Shown here piece after piece: positions 43,535 through 53,287 of a stretch of DNA of 64,000 nt (positions within the stretch are counted from its first letter, which is position 1; the number at the start of each line of letters is the position of its first letter). The translations under genes and the position numbers were made by a program. The stretch covers positions 28,402,223-28,466,222 of the forward strand of contig NC_080046.1 in the NCBI RefSeq assembly GCF_012489685.1. The letters run 5' to 3'. Origin of the DNA: Lotus japonicus (taxonomy: Eukaryota > Streptophyta > Magnoliopsida > Fabales > Fabaceae). Under the pieces are notes generated by a model. That model ran no database searches. It was not told the origin of the DNA and saw nothing but the letters and a program-made list of their open reading frames with translations.

Positions 43535-43813
43535 TTAAATTAGTGTTCGACCGCTCCCGAGCCAACACAACAAGAAGGTCTCTAGGTTAGGTTCGAACCC
43601 TATAAACAAACTCAGCTCACCCCCAAGTACAGACTCAATTATCACACTCAATACCCGACTCATAGGCCGCGTGCCCTCCAAGGCCTCCTCCAACGCTCGC
43701 ATCATATCATCTCGCATCCTCTGCTCTCGCCAATCCCATAGCTGAACCATCAATTGCGCGGTCGATGTCTCGAGCCTTGCCGCCGTCCACAGCAAGCAGA
43801 TATAGGGTCGCAT
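43535..43813 (-). CDS. Small ORF in Tk4 LTR (92 codons)
   Basis: The frame reads LMVQLWDWREQRMRDDMMRA, then LEEALEGTRPM and a hydrophobic end. It occupies the place where other chromoviral LTRs here carry the W-x2-D...Y-x-G ORF, but I cannot align it to them. It may be chance or a very diverged homologue. Low confidence. Confidence 0.25.
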   Translation of the reverse strand: MRPYICLLWTAARLETSTAQLMVQLWDWREQRMRDDMMRALEEALEGTRPMSRVLSVIIESVLGGELSLFIGFEPNLETFLLCWLGSGRTLI

Positions 43814-44161
43814 CAGGACTGATCACACGCATGCTTGTTGTCTAGGCGTTAAGCGCCCCAAACAACAAACAGCAAACAAGCAAACAAGCAAGGGTCAACT
43901 TCTAACACACACATACCACAAGTAGGGTATACTACCCTATCAATCACAAGTCCTTCACTAAGCTAACATTCACAAATATGGGAACTATATTAAGTTCTAA
44001 GGTTCACAAGTATAGGGAACTATCTCATAATTCTAAGTTTAACAAGTATAGGGTACTATCTCATAGTTTATTGTTATTCAATGCTTGTGCACATGCAGGT
44101 AGACGCTTTGGATATCCATAAGCCAATCCCTCATGGAAAGGTTGGACAAACACGACTCCAC

Positions 44162-44343
44162 GATCGGGGTTGGACCTCTCCAACGCACCGCTGCCCAACA
44201 GCTTGATGATCGGGGTTGGACCCCTCCAACGCACTGTCGTTTCACGTTCGTCCTTATTCAGGGCCTCCCCTGAATGTCACCATCGACTAGCCCAGTCCAG
44301 GTCACTAGTCGTGGCCAACCAAGCCCAGTCCAGGTCACTTGGT
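44162..44343 (-). repeat. Tk4 hairpin cluster
   Basis: Two hairpins share the loop CCCAGTCCAGGTCA (plus strand) with different stems: GACTAG/CTAGTC at 44285-44310 and ACCAAG/CTTGGT at 44318-44343. Two more units (44162-44187, 44209-44235) carry GTTGGA/TCCAAC within a nearly identical 26-base block. Confidence 0.8.
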
Positions 44344-45116
44344 CCACAATGCATGCCATGCAAGTCAGTCATCATCACTAGGCCCTAAGCCTGTCACGTT
44401 CATCTCATATGAACAAAATATCATAACATAGTAGCTTGCACATATATAAATCATCGATAGTCCTAGTATCATGCTTTCTAACAATCACAATCAATCATAG
44501 CCGAAGTGCCCTTACCTCAAAGGTACGCTTTCCTAGAAGTCTCGGGTTGCTCCTTGAAGCTAGATCTACACTTGGAAATTTCCTACCAACGAATGGACAG
44601 AGTAACATTACTAATTGGACAATCGAATCGATCATAAGCCTATCCCCTTGTTGATCACGAAATTCCCCCCAAAAACCTTGAAAATCCAAAATCATTTCTT
44701 TCATAAGATCAAACATTCTTTTCTAAAACATTTTTCTTGAAGATCATAAGAACACTTGAAGAACTTTCGAAGAAAAAACATAAGTTTCGCATAGATTCAA
44801 TCCTCCCAAAATCAAAACCTCCTTTATAAAATCCTTTGTTTGAAGGTCATAAGAACATCAAGAACTTCTTTAAGAAAACCCTCAAATTGATAAACATTTC
44901 TAAGCAACTTGATTAAAATCATTCTCTTCTGGATTTGGCAGATCAGCTTAAGCTGCAACCACAGAGTATATTGAGAACGACCTTGCTCAAGGCTTAGAAA
45001 CTAAACTAACCCAAGAAAAGAAAAATAAAATAAAGATAAGAGAGGGAGAGAGAGCTCACACAAATGCAGAGGAGAGGAGAGCTCTTGGTGTGAAGAAATG
45101 AGAGGGGGAAAGGCTC

Positions 45117-45124
45117 TATTTATA
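45117..45124 (-). promoter_or_regulatory. TATA box in Tk4 LTR
   Basis: CTATAAATAGAGC on the minus strand, 1,040 bases from the LTR 5' end. Confidence 0.6.
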
Positions 45125-46159
45125 GTGAGGAGTGAGAGGCAAGCATTAAATGCTTTTCTTTCTCCCCAAGAAGAAGCCCAAACCCACGAAATTTCCAGCC
45201 CATTTTAGTGTTTCTAGACTCTTCCAACCTTCCTTGATTCAGTCCTCAAAATTTGGCTTATTTCCTAATTAAATCCCTTTTAAAACTATCAGTTAAATCC
45301 CTAATCTTTTAGAATATATAAATCTGAATCCAAAGGGTTTTAAATCAGATATGAAAAGATCCTTGGAGGTTTTAAAAGTTCAGAAATCAATCCCCCATTA
45401 ATTGAAAGTCAAAGAATCAAAATACCTAATATCTCTCCTTTATAAAACCTAGCTAGAAAAGGAAATTACTTGCAAAAGTCTCATTTTCCTTCCTCCACAA
45501 GCCTTGGCCGCCCAACACACTCTCCATGCTCAGATTTTCTCCAAACAAAATATTTAAAATAATAATTTAAATAAAAACCCCAAAATAATTAATGCATTAA
45601 ATGCACCATTTCCCTCCTAAATGCATCAAAACTTCAAATTTAAAATCAAAAATCTTTATCAATAATTTTGGCTCCAAATAATCGTACATCAGCTCCATAA
45701 TACCTCAAAAATATTTTCAGAATTAATTTTGATATTAAACCATAGGTTAAAATTATTTAAATGCATTTTATTTAAATAAAAACTCATTTTATTTAGATAA
45801 AGCCTTCAAAAACCAAAGTAAGGAATATTCCATCATAGAATATTCTTAAAATCATGCCCAACACCTCCCCATAAGGTGTGGCCCACGAAATCATCCTCGT
45901 CGACTCGATTCACCAACTCATCGCTCCTGTCGGGCCGATTTTGACCTAAAAGTCGTCGTCGCATAACCCTAGCAATATTACAGTAAAAATGCTCGTATCA
46001 TCGCGCACATCAACGTCTAGAGGTTTCTAAGACTTAATATTGCTTCTAAAAATTAATTACCCTTTTTAAAAGGCATAATATCACATATAGCACAAGTAAT
46101 TCACAAAATATTATTTAATATTATTATTAAAATAATATGCCCTAAAACGGGGTCTTACA

Positions 46160-46675
46160 CATGATTTTGAGTTGGCTGCTATAGTATATGCTCTCAAGAT
46201 TTGGAGGCATTACCTGTATGGCAGTGCGTTCACGATCTACAGTGATCACAAGAGTCTGAAGTACCTGTTCGACCAGAAAGATTTGAACATGAGACAGCGA
46301 AGGTGGATGGAATTTCTTCAGGACTACGAGTTTGACCTACAGTATCATCTGGGGAAAACCAATGTTGTAGCTGACGCTCTTAGTCGAAAGGCTATGCATG
46401 TATCCTCGTTGATGGTCAAGGAGTTAGAACTGCTGGAGGCGTTCCGAGATCTGTGTTTGGATGTGAAGATCGCTCCAGGGAAGCTTAGTTTCGGGATGGT
46501 GATGGTGTCGAGTGGGCTCTTGGATGAGATCAAATCGAAGCAAGAGACCGAGGATTTGCTAAGAGCTTGTGTGCTAGATCATAAAGGAAGCTGGGATGAG
46601 TTGTTGCCGCTGATTGAGTTCACCTACAACAACAGCTTTCATGCGAGCATCGAGATGGCACCATATGAAGCTTAG
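46160..46675 (+). pseudogene. Tk3 RNase H and deleted integrase
   Basis: RNase H resumes at [20 protein letters not shown] and includes [20 protein letters not shown] and [15 protein letters not shown]. Then [11 protein letters not shown] jumps straight to [20 protein letters not shown]. The zinc-binding region and the first two catalytic aspartates of integrase are gone. A TAG follows MAPYEA at 46673. Integrase cannot work. Confidence 0.9.
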
Positions 46676-47278
46676 TACGGTCGGAGGTGTCAGACGCCTT
46701 TCTGCTGGCATCAAGATGGGGAGAACTTAGTGATTGGACCCGAGCTGGTTCAGCAAACCACCAAAGAAGTAAAGTGAATTCAAGAGAAGATGAGGATCTC
46801 ACAGAGTCGTCAGAAGAGTTACGCTGACAATCGAAGGAAAGAGCTGGAATTCCAAGCTGGAGATCATGTCTTCTTACGGGTTACCCCGATGACAGGTGTC
46901 GGAAGAGCGATCAAGTCTAAAAAGCTTACTCCAAAGTTTATTGGACCGTACCAGATAACGGAACGAGTTGGGCCAGTGACATATAGGATTGCGTTGCCGC
47001 ATTTCCTATCCAATATCCATGATGTACTTCATGTGTCACAGTTGCGGAAGTACATGGCTGATGATTCTCATGTTCTTGAACCTGACGACAATCAGCTAAA
47101 GGATGATCTGACGATGGTGATGCCACCCATCAAGATCGTCGACAGGAGCACGAACCGTTTAAGGAACAAGGAGGTGTCCTTGGTGAAGGTCGTTTGGAAT
47201 CAAGCGACAGGCGATGCTACATGGGAACTAGAGAATAAGATGCGGGAGTCACATCCCGATTTGTTTGTAAACCCTTAA
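46676..47278 (+). pseudogene. Tk3 integrase C-terminus and chromodomain
   Basis: After a TGA near 46775 the frame from 46790 is open to TAA at 47278. It has LEFQAGDHVFLRVTPMTGVG, KFIGPYQITERVGPVTYRIA, NIHDVLHVSQLRKY and the chromodomain DRSTNRLRNKEVSLVKVVW ... TWELENKMRESHPDLF. This tail tethers the integration complex to chromatin. Confidence 0.9.
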
Positions 47279-47296
47279 GTTTCGAGGGCGAAACTA

Positions 47297-47315
47297 TTTT
47301 TAAGGGGGGTGGTAT
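47297..47315 (+). other. Tk3 polypurine tract
   Basis: TTTTAAGGGGGGTGGTAT, directly before the 3' LTR. Confidence 0.8.
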
Positions 47316-49173
47316 TGTAAGACCCTACTTTGATGAATAAAATTGTTTATTTTAGAATAAATGATAAAATGTGTCTTGCTTGTGAATTGTGAATTTTCCT
47401 TGATGCATTGGAGTGTATAGTATTATTAATATTGAAGTGATAATACTTGGGGGTTAGGAAATAATTATGTGTGAGGTCAAGGACTCCAAGATAAGTGATT
47501 TTGGGTGGCTTGAGGGCCAAGAATGAGGGCCATACTCGAGTATGTGAAGAGGAGGGGAAAGAAGATTTGTTTTTGACTAGGATTGCATGAATGAAGGGGA
47601 AATTTGGGAGTTATGTCTCTTAGTTAAGTGCTGATCAGTTTTGTTCAAGAGAATAATGGAGAATGATGAGCCATTAATGCCTTGTCTCTTTTCAAATTGG
47701 TGAAAAGTTTTGAAGGCCCTTGCTTGGCATAGTGTGGCTGCGGGTATAGGGGTAAAAGGGGGAGAGTTTTTAACTTTTTGAAAGACAAAAGGAGCTGAGT
47801 GAGAAACCCAAACACATACCCTCATTTTCCACACACATTAAAAAAAAAATAAAAAAAAAAAGAAAGAGCAAGAGAGTGAGAGAGGGCGGCGGCTAGAGGA
47901 GAGAAAGAAGAAGAAGAAGGAGTGAAAGCAAGAGAGGTCAAGAGAGAAAGGAGAAGATCAAGTCAAGGCTGAAGGTGCATCAAGGAGAGGGCTTCTCCAT
48001 TCATCTATTCCATCACCATTCTTTCACCTTTTCAAACCCAACAACTAAGGTGAGGGGTGGATCTAGTGGGTAGAGTCTAGGATTCTTTATGTTGGAGGTT
48101 TTCTTGACTAGCATGTCCTTGATCTGAATCTGTTTAGTTTGATGATGTATGAGGGTTGAGGGTAGAGAACATGCTTAGGGTGTGTTATATGTGCAGCCAC
48201 AAATATGATCAAAGCTTGATGCCATGCTTACATGCCATAGATGCCAAAACTTGACTATGTTGCCATGTTTTTGCCTAGAACGAATTCTGTGTTGTTTTGT
48301 ATGTTTAGGGCTGATTATGATGATGAATAGCATGATCTCTTGCTTCTGTACAATGGCCTAGATGATGGCCAAAATGTTTTTCAAAAAAAAAGAGAGCAAC
48401 CTAGGGCAATGGTGCTCTCGGCTATGCTAAAACCTTGGGTTTTGGTGAAATGTTCTTGAGCTTTTTGATATAATGATTGTTGCTGATTTCTACTGGAATA
48501 TTTACCATATTAGTGATGCTTGTATGATGACAAGATCAGTATGTTGATGCTTGGTAAATGACCCTCTATCTTATGCATGAAAACCATGAATTTATGCTAA
48601 ATTTGACTAGGATTTCATATGATGGTAACATGAAAATTGTGACATGATCAATTCTGGATTTTTGGAGAGTATACGCTTATTTTTGTTGGCTTGACATTGA
48701 CTTGTGAAGTTGAGATGGAAGGAAGGAATAGTTTTGAAAACCCTTGAGCCCTTTAGGGTTCAGCCGAGCCATTTTTGTGGTTGTTGGCAAGTTTTCTTTC
48801 TTCCGTTCCATGCACAAGTTTATGTGTTGGCTTGGTTTATGAAGTTGCCACAACTGAAGTATTGCTATACATGAGAACATGACTAAGTGCTTAGTATAGC
48901 TTATATATGTTTAACTTGGTTATTGCCAAAAGGACGCTCATCTACCTGTAATTCCTTTTGGTGTTGTGGTTATTATTGTGATTAAGTTGTATAAGTCTTG
49001 TGAAGATGTTAAGACTCTAGGTTGACTATTAGAGCCCTAACAAAGAGAATTGAGACTTAATCGCTTGCAAGTAAAATGTGATGTAATTGGAACATAGGTC
49101 TAGTGAGGACTATGGACCATGAGAACAATGGTACCGTTAGAGACAAACAGTTACTTGCACGCGAGGGTGTTTT

Positions 49174-49330
49174 GTGGGTTGTACGGTGTGTCCCCACGTG
49201 ATTTGGTTGACTGCGGTCACCTTGTGATCTTGTGGGCGTACGGTGTGTTCCCCACATGATCGAGGGTTGTACGGTGTGTCCCCTCCGAGAATTGTTCATC
49301 TGCGGATGATCGTGATATTGGTCATTGGTG
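49174..49330 (+). repeat. Tk3 hairpin cluster
   Basis: Three hairpins around a GTACGGTGTGT loop: GTGGG/CCCAC (49174-49197), GTGGG/CCCAC (49232-49255) and GAGGG/CCCTC (49262-49285). The T-A to A-T change in the third stem is compensated. Two further hairpins share a TGCG loop with different stems: TGAC/GTCA near 49209 and CATC/GATG near 49298. Confidence 0.78.
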
Positions 49331-49522
49331 TTGAGGTGGTTGTGTGAATGGTGAGGTCGTTAGCCTAACTGAAACTTAGGTGACTGACCGTGACTTAACT
49401 TAAGAAATTTTCCTTATTGAATCTTGTTCTTTATGAGAATTACATGGATATGTGAATGTTTATATGAGAACATGAGATCTGACCCTGTTATTTGTTTATG
49501 TGTTATTCTGGGGGGGGGCCAG

Positions 49523-50005
49523 ATGGTGAAGGTCAAGAGCGCAGTGACCTCGTGGACGATAGATTTACATGATCAGCACAAGGACAACGCCTGGCAGGCC
49601 GACTCTGCCAAGGTACGTCGCCTCTATGTCGGCAGCGCTACGATCACGGGACGTGACCGGCACGGGAACGTCGTCGAGACACAGATCATGGAGTGGGGCA
49701 AGGTCAAGATGCCCTTCACACCATGTCGCTTCTTGCATCCAGGAGTTGAGGGTTCTTACTCGAACTCTCCACAGTGGGTTGTAGGAGGGGAGGTTTCTTC
49801 ACGGGCGTTCGGGGCACCAGATTGGTGGGCACGCATTGGCGACTTTCCAGCTCCGCCTCTAGAGTCCCTTCCATTTCCTAATGAGCCTATGGAGGACTTT
49901 GCTCCACGGTACGTTGCAGTAGCTGATGCACCTGGGGATGTCGAGACGGAGGGACATGGAGATGCACCAGAGGTCAGGGCTCCTGTGAAGAAGCGTCAGA
50001 GATAG
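49523..50005 (+). CDS. LTR-internal ORF, intact in Tk3 3' LTR (160 codons)
   Basis: The start at 49523 follows CAG (acceptor-like); an upstream in-frame ATG at 49424 is possible but not conserved. The protein reads MVKVKSAVTSWTIDLHD, then NAWQADSAKVRRLYVGSATI, GRDRHGNVVETQIMEWGKV, MPFTPCRFLHPG and an acidic/proline-rich tail ending VKKRQR. The core W-x2-D-x4-R-x2-Y-x-G aligns without gaps to the Tk5 and Tk1 LTR ORFs, with L-x-D upstream at the same distance. The Tk2 LTR ORF (154 codons) has W-x2-D, Y-x-G and a [ML]P...FLxP block too. Function unknown; cytosolic or nuclear, as no signal peptide is seen. Confidence 0.6.
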   Translation: MVKVKSAVTSWTIDLHDQHKDNAWQADSAKVRRLYVGSATITGRDRHGNVVETQIMEWGKVKMPFTPCRFLHPGVEGSYSNSPQWVVGGEVSSRAFGAPDWWARIGDFPAPPLESLPFPNEPMEDFAPRYVAVADAPGDVETEGHGDAPEVRAPVKKRQR

Positions 50006-50363
50006 TGCGGTTGGCTCGACGAGTGACTGATGTTGCCATGCTGGGGTTTGAGTGTTTCGTGGTGCTGATCGAACTATCTTTTATCAGTTTTGTTTTCCGG
50101 TTTTTGATGTAGTGTTGACGTAGGGCTTTAGCCTAAGGGTTCATTTATGTACTTGAATTATGGTTTCTTTTATTTACGAGTTATTTTATTCAGGAATGCA
50201 TTCCTTATTTATTCCACAAAATTTATTTTGTAAAGTTTCAAGAGTTTCGCTATAAATGAACTTTTGTCATTAATTCAATATTAATAATTGAACGACGAAA
50301 ATTCTTTACGAAAATGGTGATGTTTGGTTTACTGTGTGACACTCGATAAATCGGGGTGTTACA

Positions 50364-51637
50364 ACATTCGCCTCTCTTGGGTGGTACTGTAACTTGAAAT
50401 TGTAATCCTTCAAGAACTCCACCCATCTCCTTTGCCTCATATTCAACTCCTTCTGATCGAATAGCTACTTGAGACTCTTATGGTCGCTGAACACAGTGAA
50501 GTTTGCACCATACAAGTGGTGTCTCCAGATCTTGAGTGCAAATACTACGGGTGCTAGCTCCAGGTCATGAGTGGGGTAATTCACTTCATGAGGTCTAAGT
50601 TGTCTTGACGCGTACGCTACTACTTTTCGTTCTTGCATCAACACGCATCCTAGTCCCATCTTTGACGCGTCACAATACACTTCAAATTCCTTTGCGGGAT
50701 CGGGCAATACCAAAATCGGTGACGTAGTCATCCTTTTCTTGATTTCCTTAAAACTCTCTTCGCACTCCGGTGTCCATTTATAAGGCTGATCCTTCTTCGT
50801 CAACTTGGTTAATGGCATCGCGATCTTGGAGAATCCTTCAATGAATCTCCGGTAATACCCTGCTAATCCGAGGAAACTTTGTACTTCCGTGACCGTCTTG
50901 GGCGCTTCCCATGAGTTAACTGCCTCTACCTTCGCCGGGTCGACCGCTATTCCTGCCTTACTCACCACGTGTCCTAAAAATTGCACAGATTCTAACCAAA
51001 ACTCGCTCTTGGATAGCTTGGCGTACAACTGTCGTTCTCTTAGTATTCCCAATACTAATCAAAGGTGTTCTTCATGTTCTCGCTTGCTCCTCGAGTAGAT
51101 CAGAATATCATCCATGAAGACCACAACAAACTTGTCGAGATACGGGATAAAGGTACGGTTCATGTAGTCCATGAATATCGCAGGTGCGTTAGTCACTCCG
51201 AACGACATGACTAAATACTCGTAGTGCCCATATCTTGTCTGAAACGCTGTCTTCGGTACGTCTTCCTTCTTCACTCGAATTTCATGGTATCTGGATCGCA
51301 GATATATCTTGGAGAAGACTTCGGCTCCCCTTAATAGATCCATTAAATCGTCAATCCTAGGCAACGGGTACTTGTTCTTGAACGTCACCTTATTCAGTTG
51401 CCGGTAGTCTACGCATAATCTCATGCCACCGTCTTTCTTCTTCACCAAAAGGACTGGTGCTCCCCAAGGGGATACACTTGGCCGCACGAACTTCTTGTCC
51501 ATAAGCTCCTCCACTTGCTTCTTCAGTTCCGCCAGTTCCACCGGTGACATCCTATACGGGGCTATAGCGATAGGTCCCGTTCCAGGAACTAAGTCTATAG
51601 AAAACTCAACTTCTCTCTCCGGTGGTAACTCAGACAC
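50364..51637 (-). pseudogene. Tk2 reverse transcriptase and RNase H
   Basis: From 51637 the frame reads [57 protein letters not shown] and catalytic [10 protein letters not shown] stop after REHEEHL is followed by [52 protein letters not shown] and [24 protein letters not shown] replaces the Tyr codon in SLKYLF (50465). The RT aspartates are intact, but at least two nonsense codons break the gene. It joins 39310 across Tk3. Confidence 0.92.
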
Positions 51638-51797
51638 TTCCTCATGGAAAACGTCGGGAAACTCCCTTGCTACGGGTATACCTTCTATACCTATGTCGTC
51701 CTTACCCGCATCTAGCGCTCCTAAAAGTACGTTTGATTCGCTCTCGGGCGCTTTTCCTACCTCATTGGTTCGCTTAATCCGCTTAGCGTCTCCTTCG

Positions 51798-52025
51798 CTA
51801 GTTCCAAAAGTAAACCGTCTTTCTCCTACAGTTTAGGGTGGCATCGTTGGCCGCTAGCCAATCCATCCCTAATATCACTTCTAGTCCTTCTAAGGGTAAG
51901 CATACTAAGTCTTGCCTAAAGGTTCTCCCTAAGGTTTCTAACCTACAGTCTCTACAAACCTTCGAGGTTCTACTGGTGTTTTTAGTCGGGGTACTTACTT
52001 CTAAGTCCCATGCCAAACTTGTCAC
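51798..52025 (-). pseudogene. Tk2 protease remnant
   Basis: The frame has [20 protein letters not shown], the C-terminal signature of chromoviral aspartic protease. The catalytic DSG should lie to the right, where the plus strand ATGAATCATG... region (about 52060-52090, reading DSGA on the minus strand) is in another frame. So protease is frameshifted. Confidence 0.75.
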
Positions 52026-52309
52026 TGGTATACCTAATTGTTTGACCCTCTCTTGTTATATAAACGAATGTGTTGCACCCGAATCATGTAAAACACTTAA
52101 AGGAAAACTATTAACATAACACGTACCTTGGATAAGTTCTGGCGCTTCAAATGCTTCCTCCAGCGTCATCGCAAACACTTTCCCCTTATTCGTGGGTCGT
52201 CCAAACTTTCAGTTATCCTTTGGCGCCGGTGCACCTCTGCTACTTCCCTCGCCTGTTGTAGCGGTAGGGTTTCGATTCCCATTTCCGCTAGCATGTGTAC
52301 TAGCCTGTT

Positions 52310-52372
52310 CCCCTAACACGGCTCTACACTCCTGAGCGCGGTGTCCATTCCTTCGGCACCTCACGCAGAATG
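52310..52372 (-). pseudogene. Tk2 gag zinc knuckle
   Basis: The minus strand reads CVRCRRNGHRAQEC, a CCHC knuckle (C-x2-C-x4-H-x4-C), in a frame different from the upstream gag ORF, which ends at 52425. A frameshift therefore separates capsid from nucleocapsid. Confidence 0.8.
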
Positions 52373-52424
52373 GATTGTTAGGATTGAATCTGCTTGTCCT
52401 GTTATGGAATCCAAATCCCCCTGT

Positions 52425-53174
52425 TCAATTTCTGAACTGATTTCTCCCTTGCTCTGGTGGTCTAAAGTATCTCTTCCTTCTTTCCTCCTTCTTCTTTGGT
52501 ACCTTATTAACACCCTGTCCCTTCAAGTACTCCTTCCTGGACCTCTCATTTTCCTCAAAAATCCTACACTTCTCTACCAGAGTAGCAAAGTTTCGAATCT
52601 GGTCATGTCCCACAGCAGTCCTGATGTCTGGCCTCAGTCCATACTCAAACTTGACACACTTTGAGGTCTCATCAGCCACCGCACTATAATGTGGGTGGAA
52701 CCGACACAGTTCTTCAAACTTAGCTGCATACTCTCCTACTGACATCATACCTTGCTTTAACTCCAAGAATTCCATCTCTTTCCTTCCCTTCGCATCCGCT
52801 GGGAAGTACTTTTCCAGAAATGCATTCTTAAGGATCTCCCAGGTTATGGCTCCGTCCATTGGAGTAATCCTCCCTCTTACTCCAGTCCACCATGTCCTAG
52901 CTTCTCCTGAAAGTAATTAACTAGCAAAAGCAACCTTACGTGGGTCAGCACATACCAATGTCTCATAAATCCTTTCTAATTCCCGGATCCACTCATATGC
53001 TCCGTCGGGGTTATAACCCCCCTCAAACTTTGGTGGATCTCGTTTCAGAAACTTTTCCAATCCGTGGTAGATATCCTCTTCTGCTGGTTGGTGTCCACCT
53101 CCATTCCCAGCTCTTTCCGCTTGCTCGGTCAAGAAAGCGGTCAGTTGTTCAATAGCTTTCGCCATTCCTGCCAT
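52425..53174 (-). pseudogene. Tk2 gag capsid region
   Basis: From the ATG at 53174: MAGMAKAIEQLTAFLTEQAE, then RDPPKFEGGYNPDGAYEWI (gypsy-type gag domain), a TAA at about 52917, then in frame GEARTWWTGVRG, WEILKNAFLEKYFPADAKG, KEMEFLELKQGMMSVGEYAA and RCRIFEEN-type end with KKKEERRKR. Apart from that nonsense codon the 250-codon frame is continuous. It would form the capsid. Confidence 0.9.
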
Positions 53175-53270
53175 CTCTTCCTGAAATGCACAAGGTGATT
53201 AGTTTCCTATGACCTTAACTACCTATTCTAGACTCCCTAGTACGCTCTAACTCTAGGCCGACGAATCACT

Positions 53271-53282
53271 GCTCTGATACCA
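53271..53282 (-). other. Tk2 primer binding site
   Basis: TGGTATCAGAGC on the minus strand, five bases inside the 5' LTR. Confidence 0.9.
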
Positions 53283-53287
53283 CGCTC

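Larger units (their letters stand above)
43338..46159 (-). mobile_element. Tk4: chromoviral solo LTR (2,822 bp) inside Tk3
   Basis: Begins TGTAACGCCCCG, ends CGGGGTCTTACA on the plus strand, and is flanked by CATGA at 43333-43337 and 46160-46164. It splits the Tk3 RNase H at NYPTHD/HDFELAA. Its ends resemble those of Tk1 and Tk3 LTRs reversed, so sense is minus. It has a TATA box, donor-like GAG|GTAAGGGC at 44515, hairpins, and a short ORF. Confidence 0.9.
39316..50363 (+). mobile_element. Tk3: Tekay-like chromovirus lacking gag
   Basis: An 11-kb element between ACATT duplications (39311-39315 and 50364-50368), inserted in the Tk2 RNase H codons for NVVADALSR. 5' LTR 39316-41661, primer site 41665-41676, pol 41874-47278 (split by Tk4), purine tract 47297-47315, 3' LTR 47316-50363. 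LTRs are very similar except for a 0.7-kb deletion in the 5' one. No gag is visible between primer site and protease, and most of the integrase core is deleted, so it needed help to move, or decayed soon after. Confidence 0.92.
47316..50363 (+). repeat. Tk3 3' LTR (3,048 bp, full length)
   Basis: Starts TGTAAGACCCTAC, ends CGGGGTGTTACA. It has donor-like AAG|GTGAGGGG at 48049, the hairpin cluster at 49174-49285, and the complete LTR-internal ORF at 49523-50005, then an AT-rich end likely to hold poly(A) signals. Confidence 0.92.

Noticed and set aside
43535..43813. Tk4 LTR ORF as a clear member of the LTR-encoded protein family
   Set aside because: It has the right position but I could not align W-x2-D or Y-x-G; listed only as a low-confidence ORF.
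49057..49299. 80-codon minus ORF over the Tk3 hairpins
   Set aside because: Antisense to the element, and created by the repeated hairpin motif.
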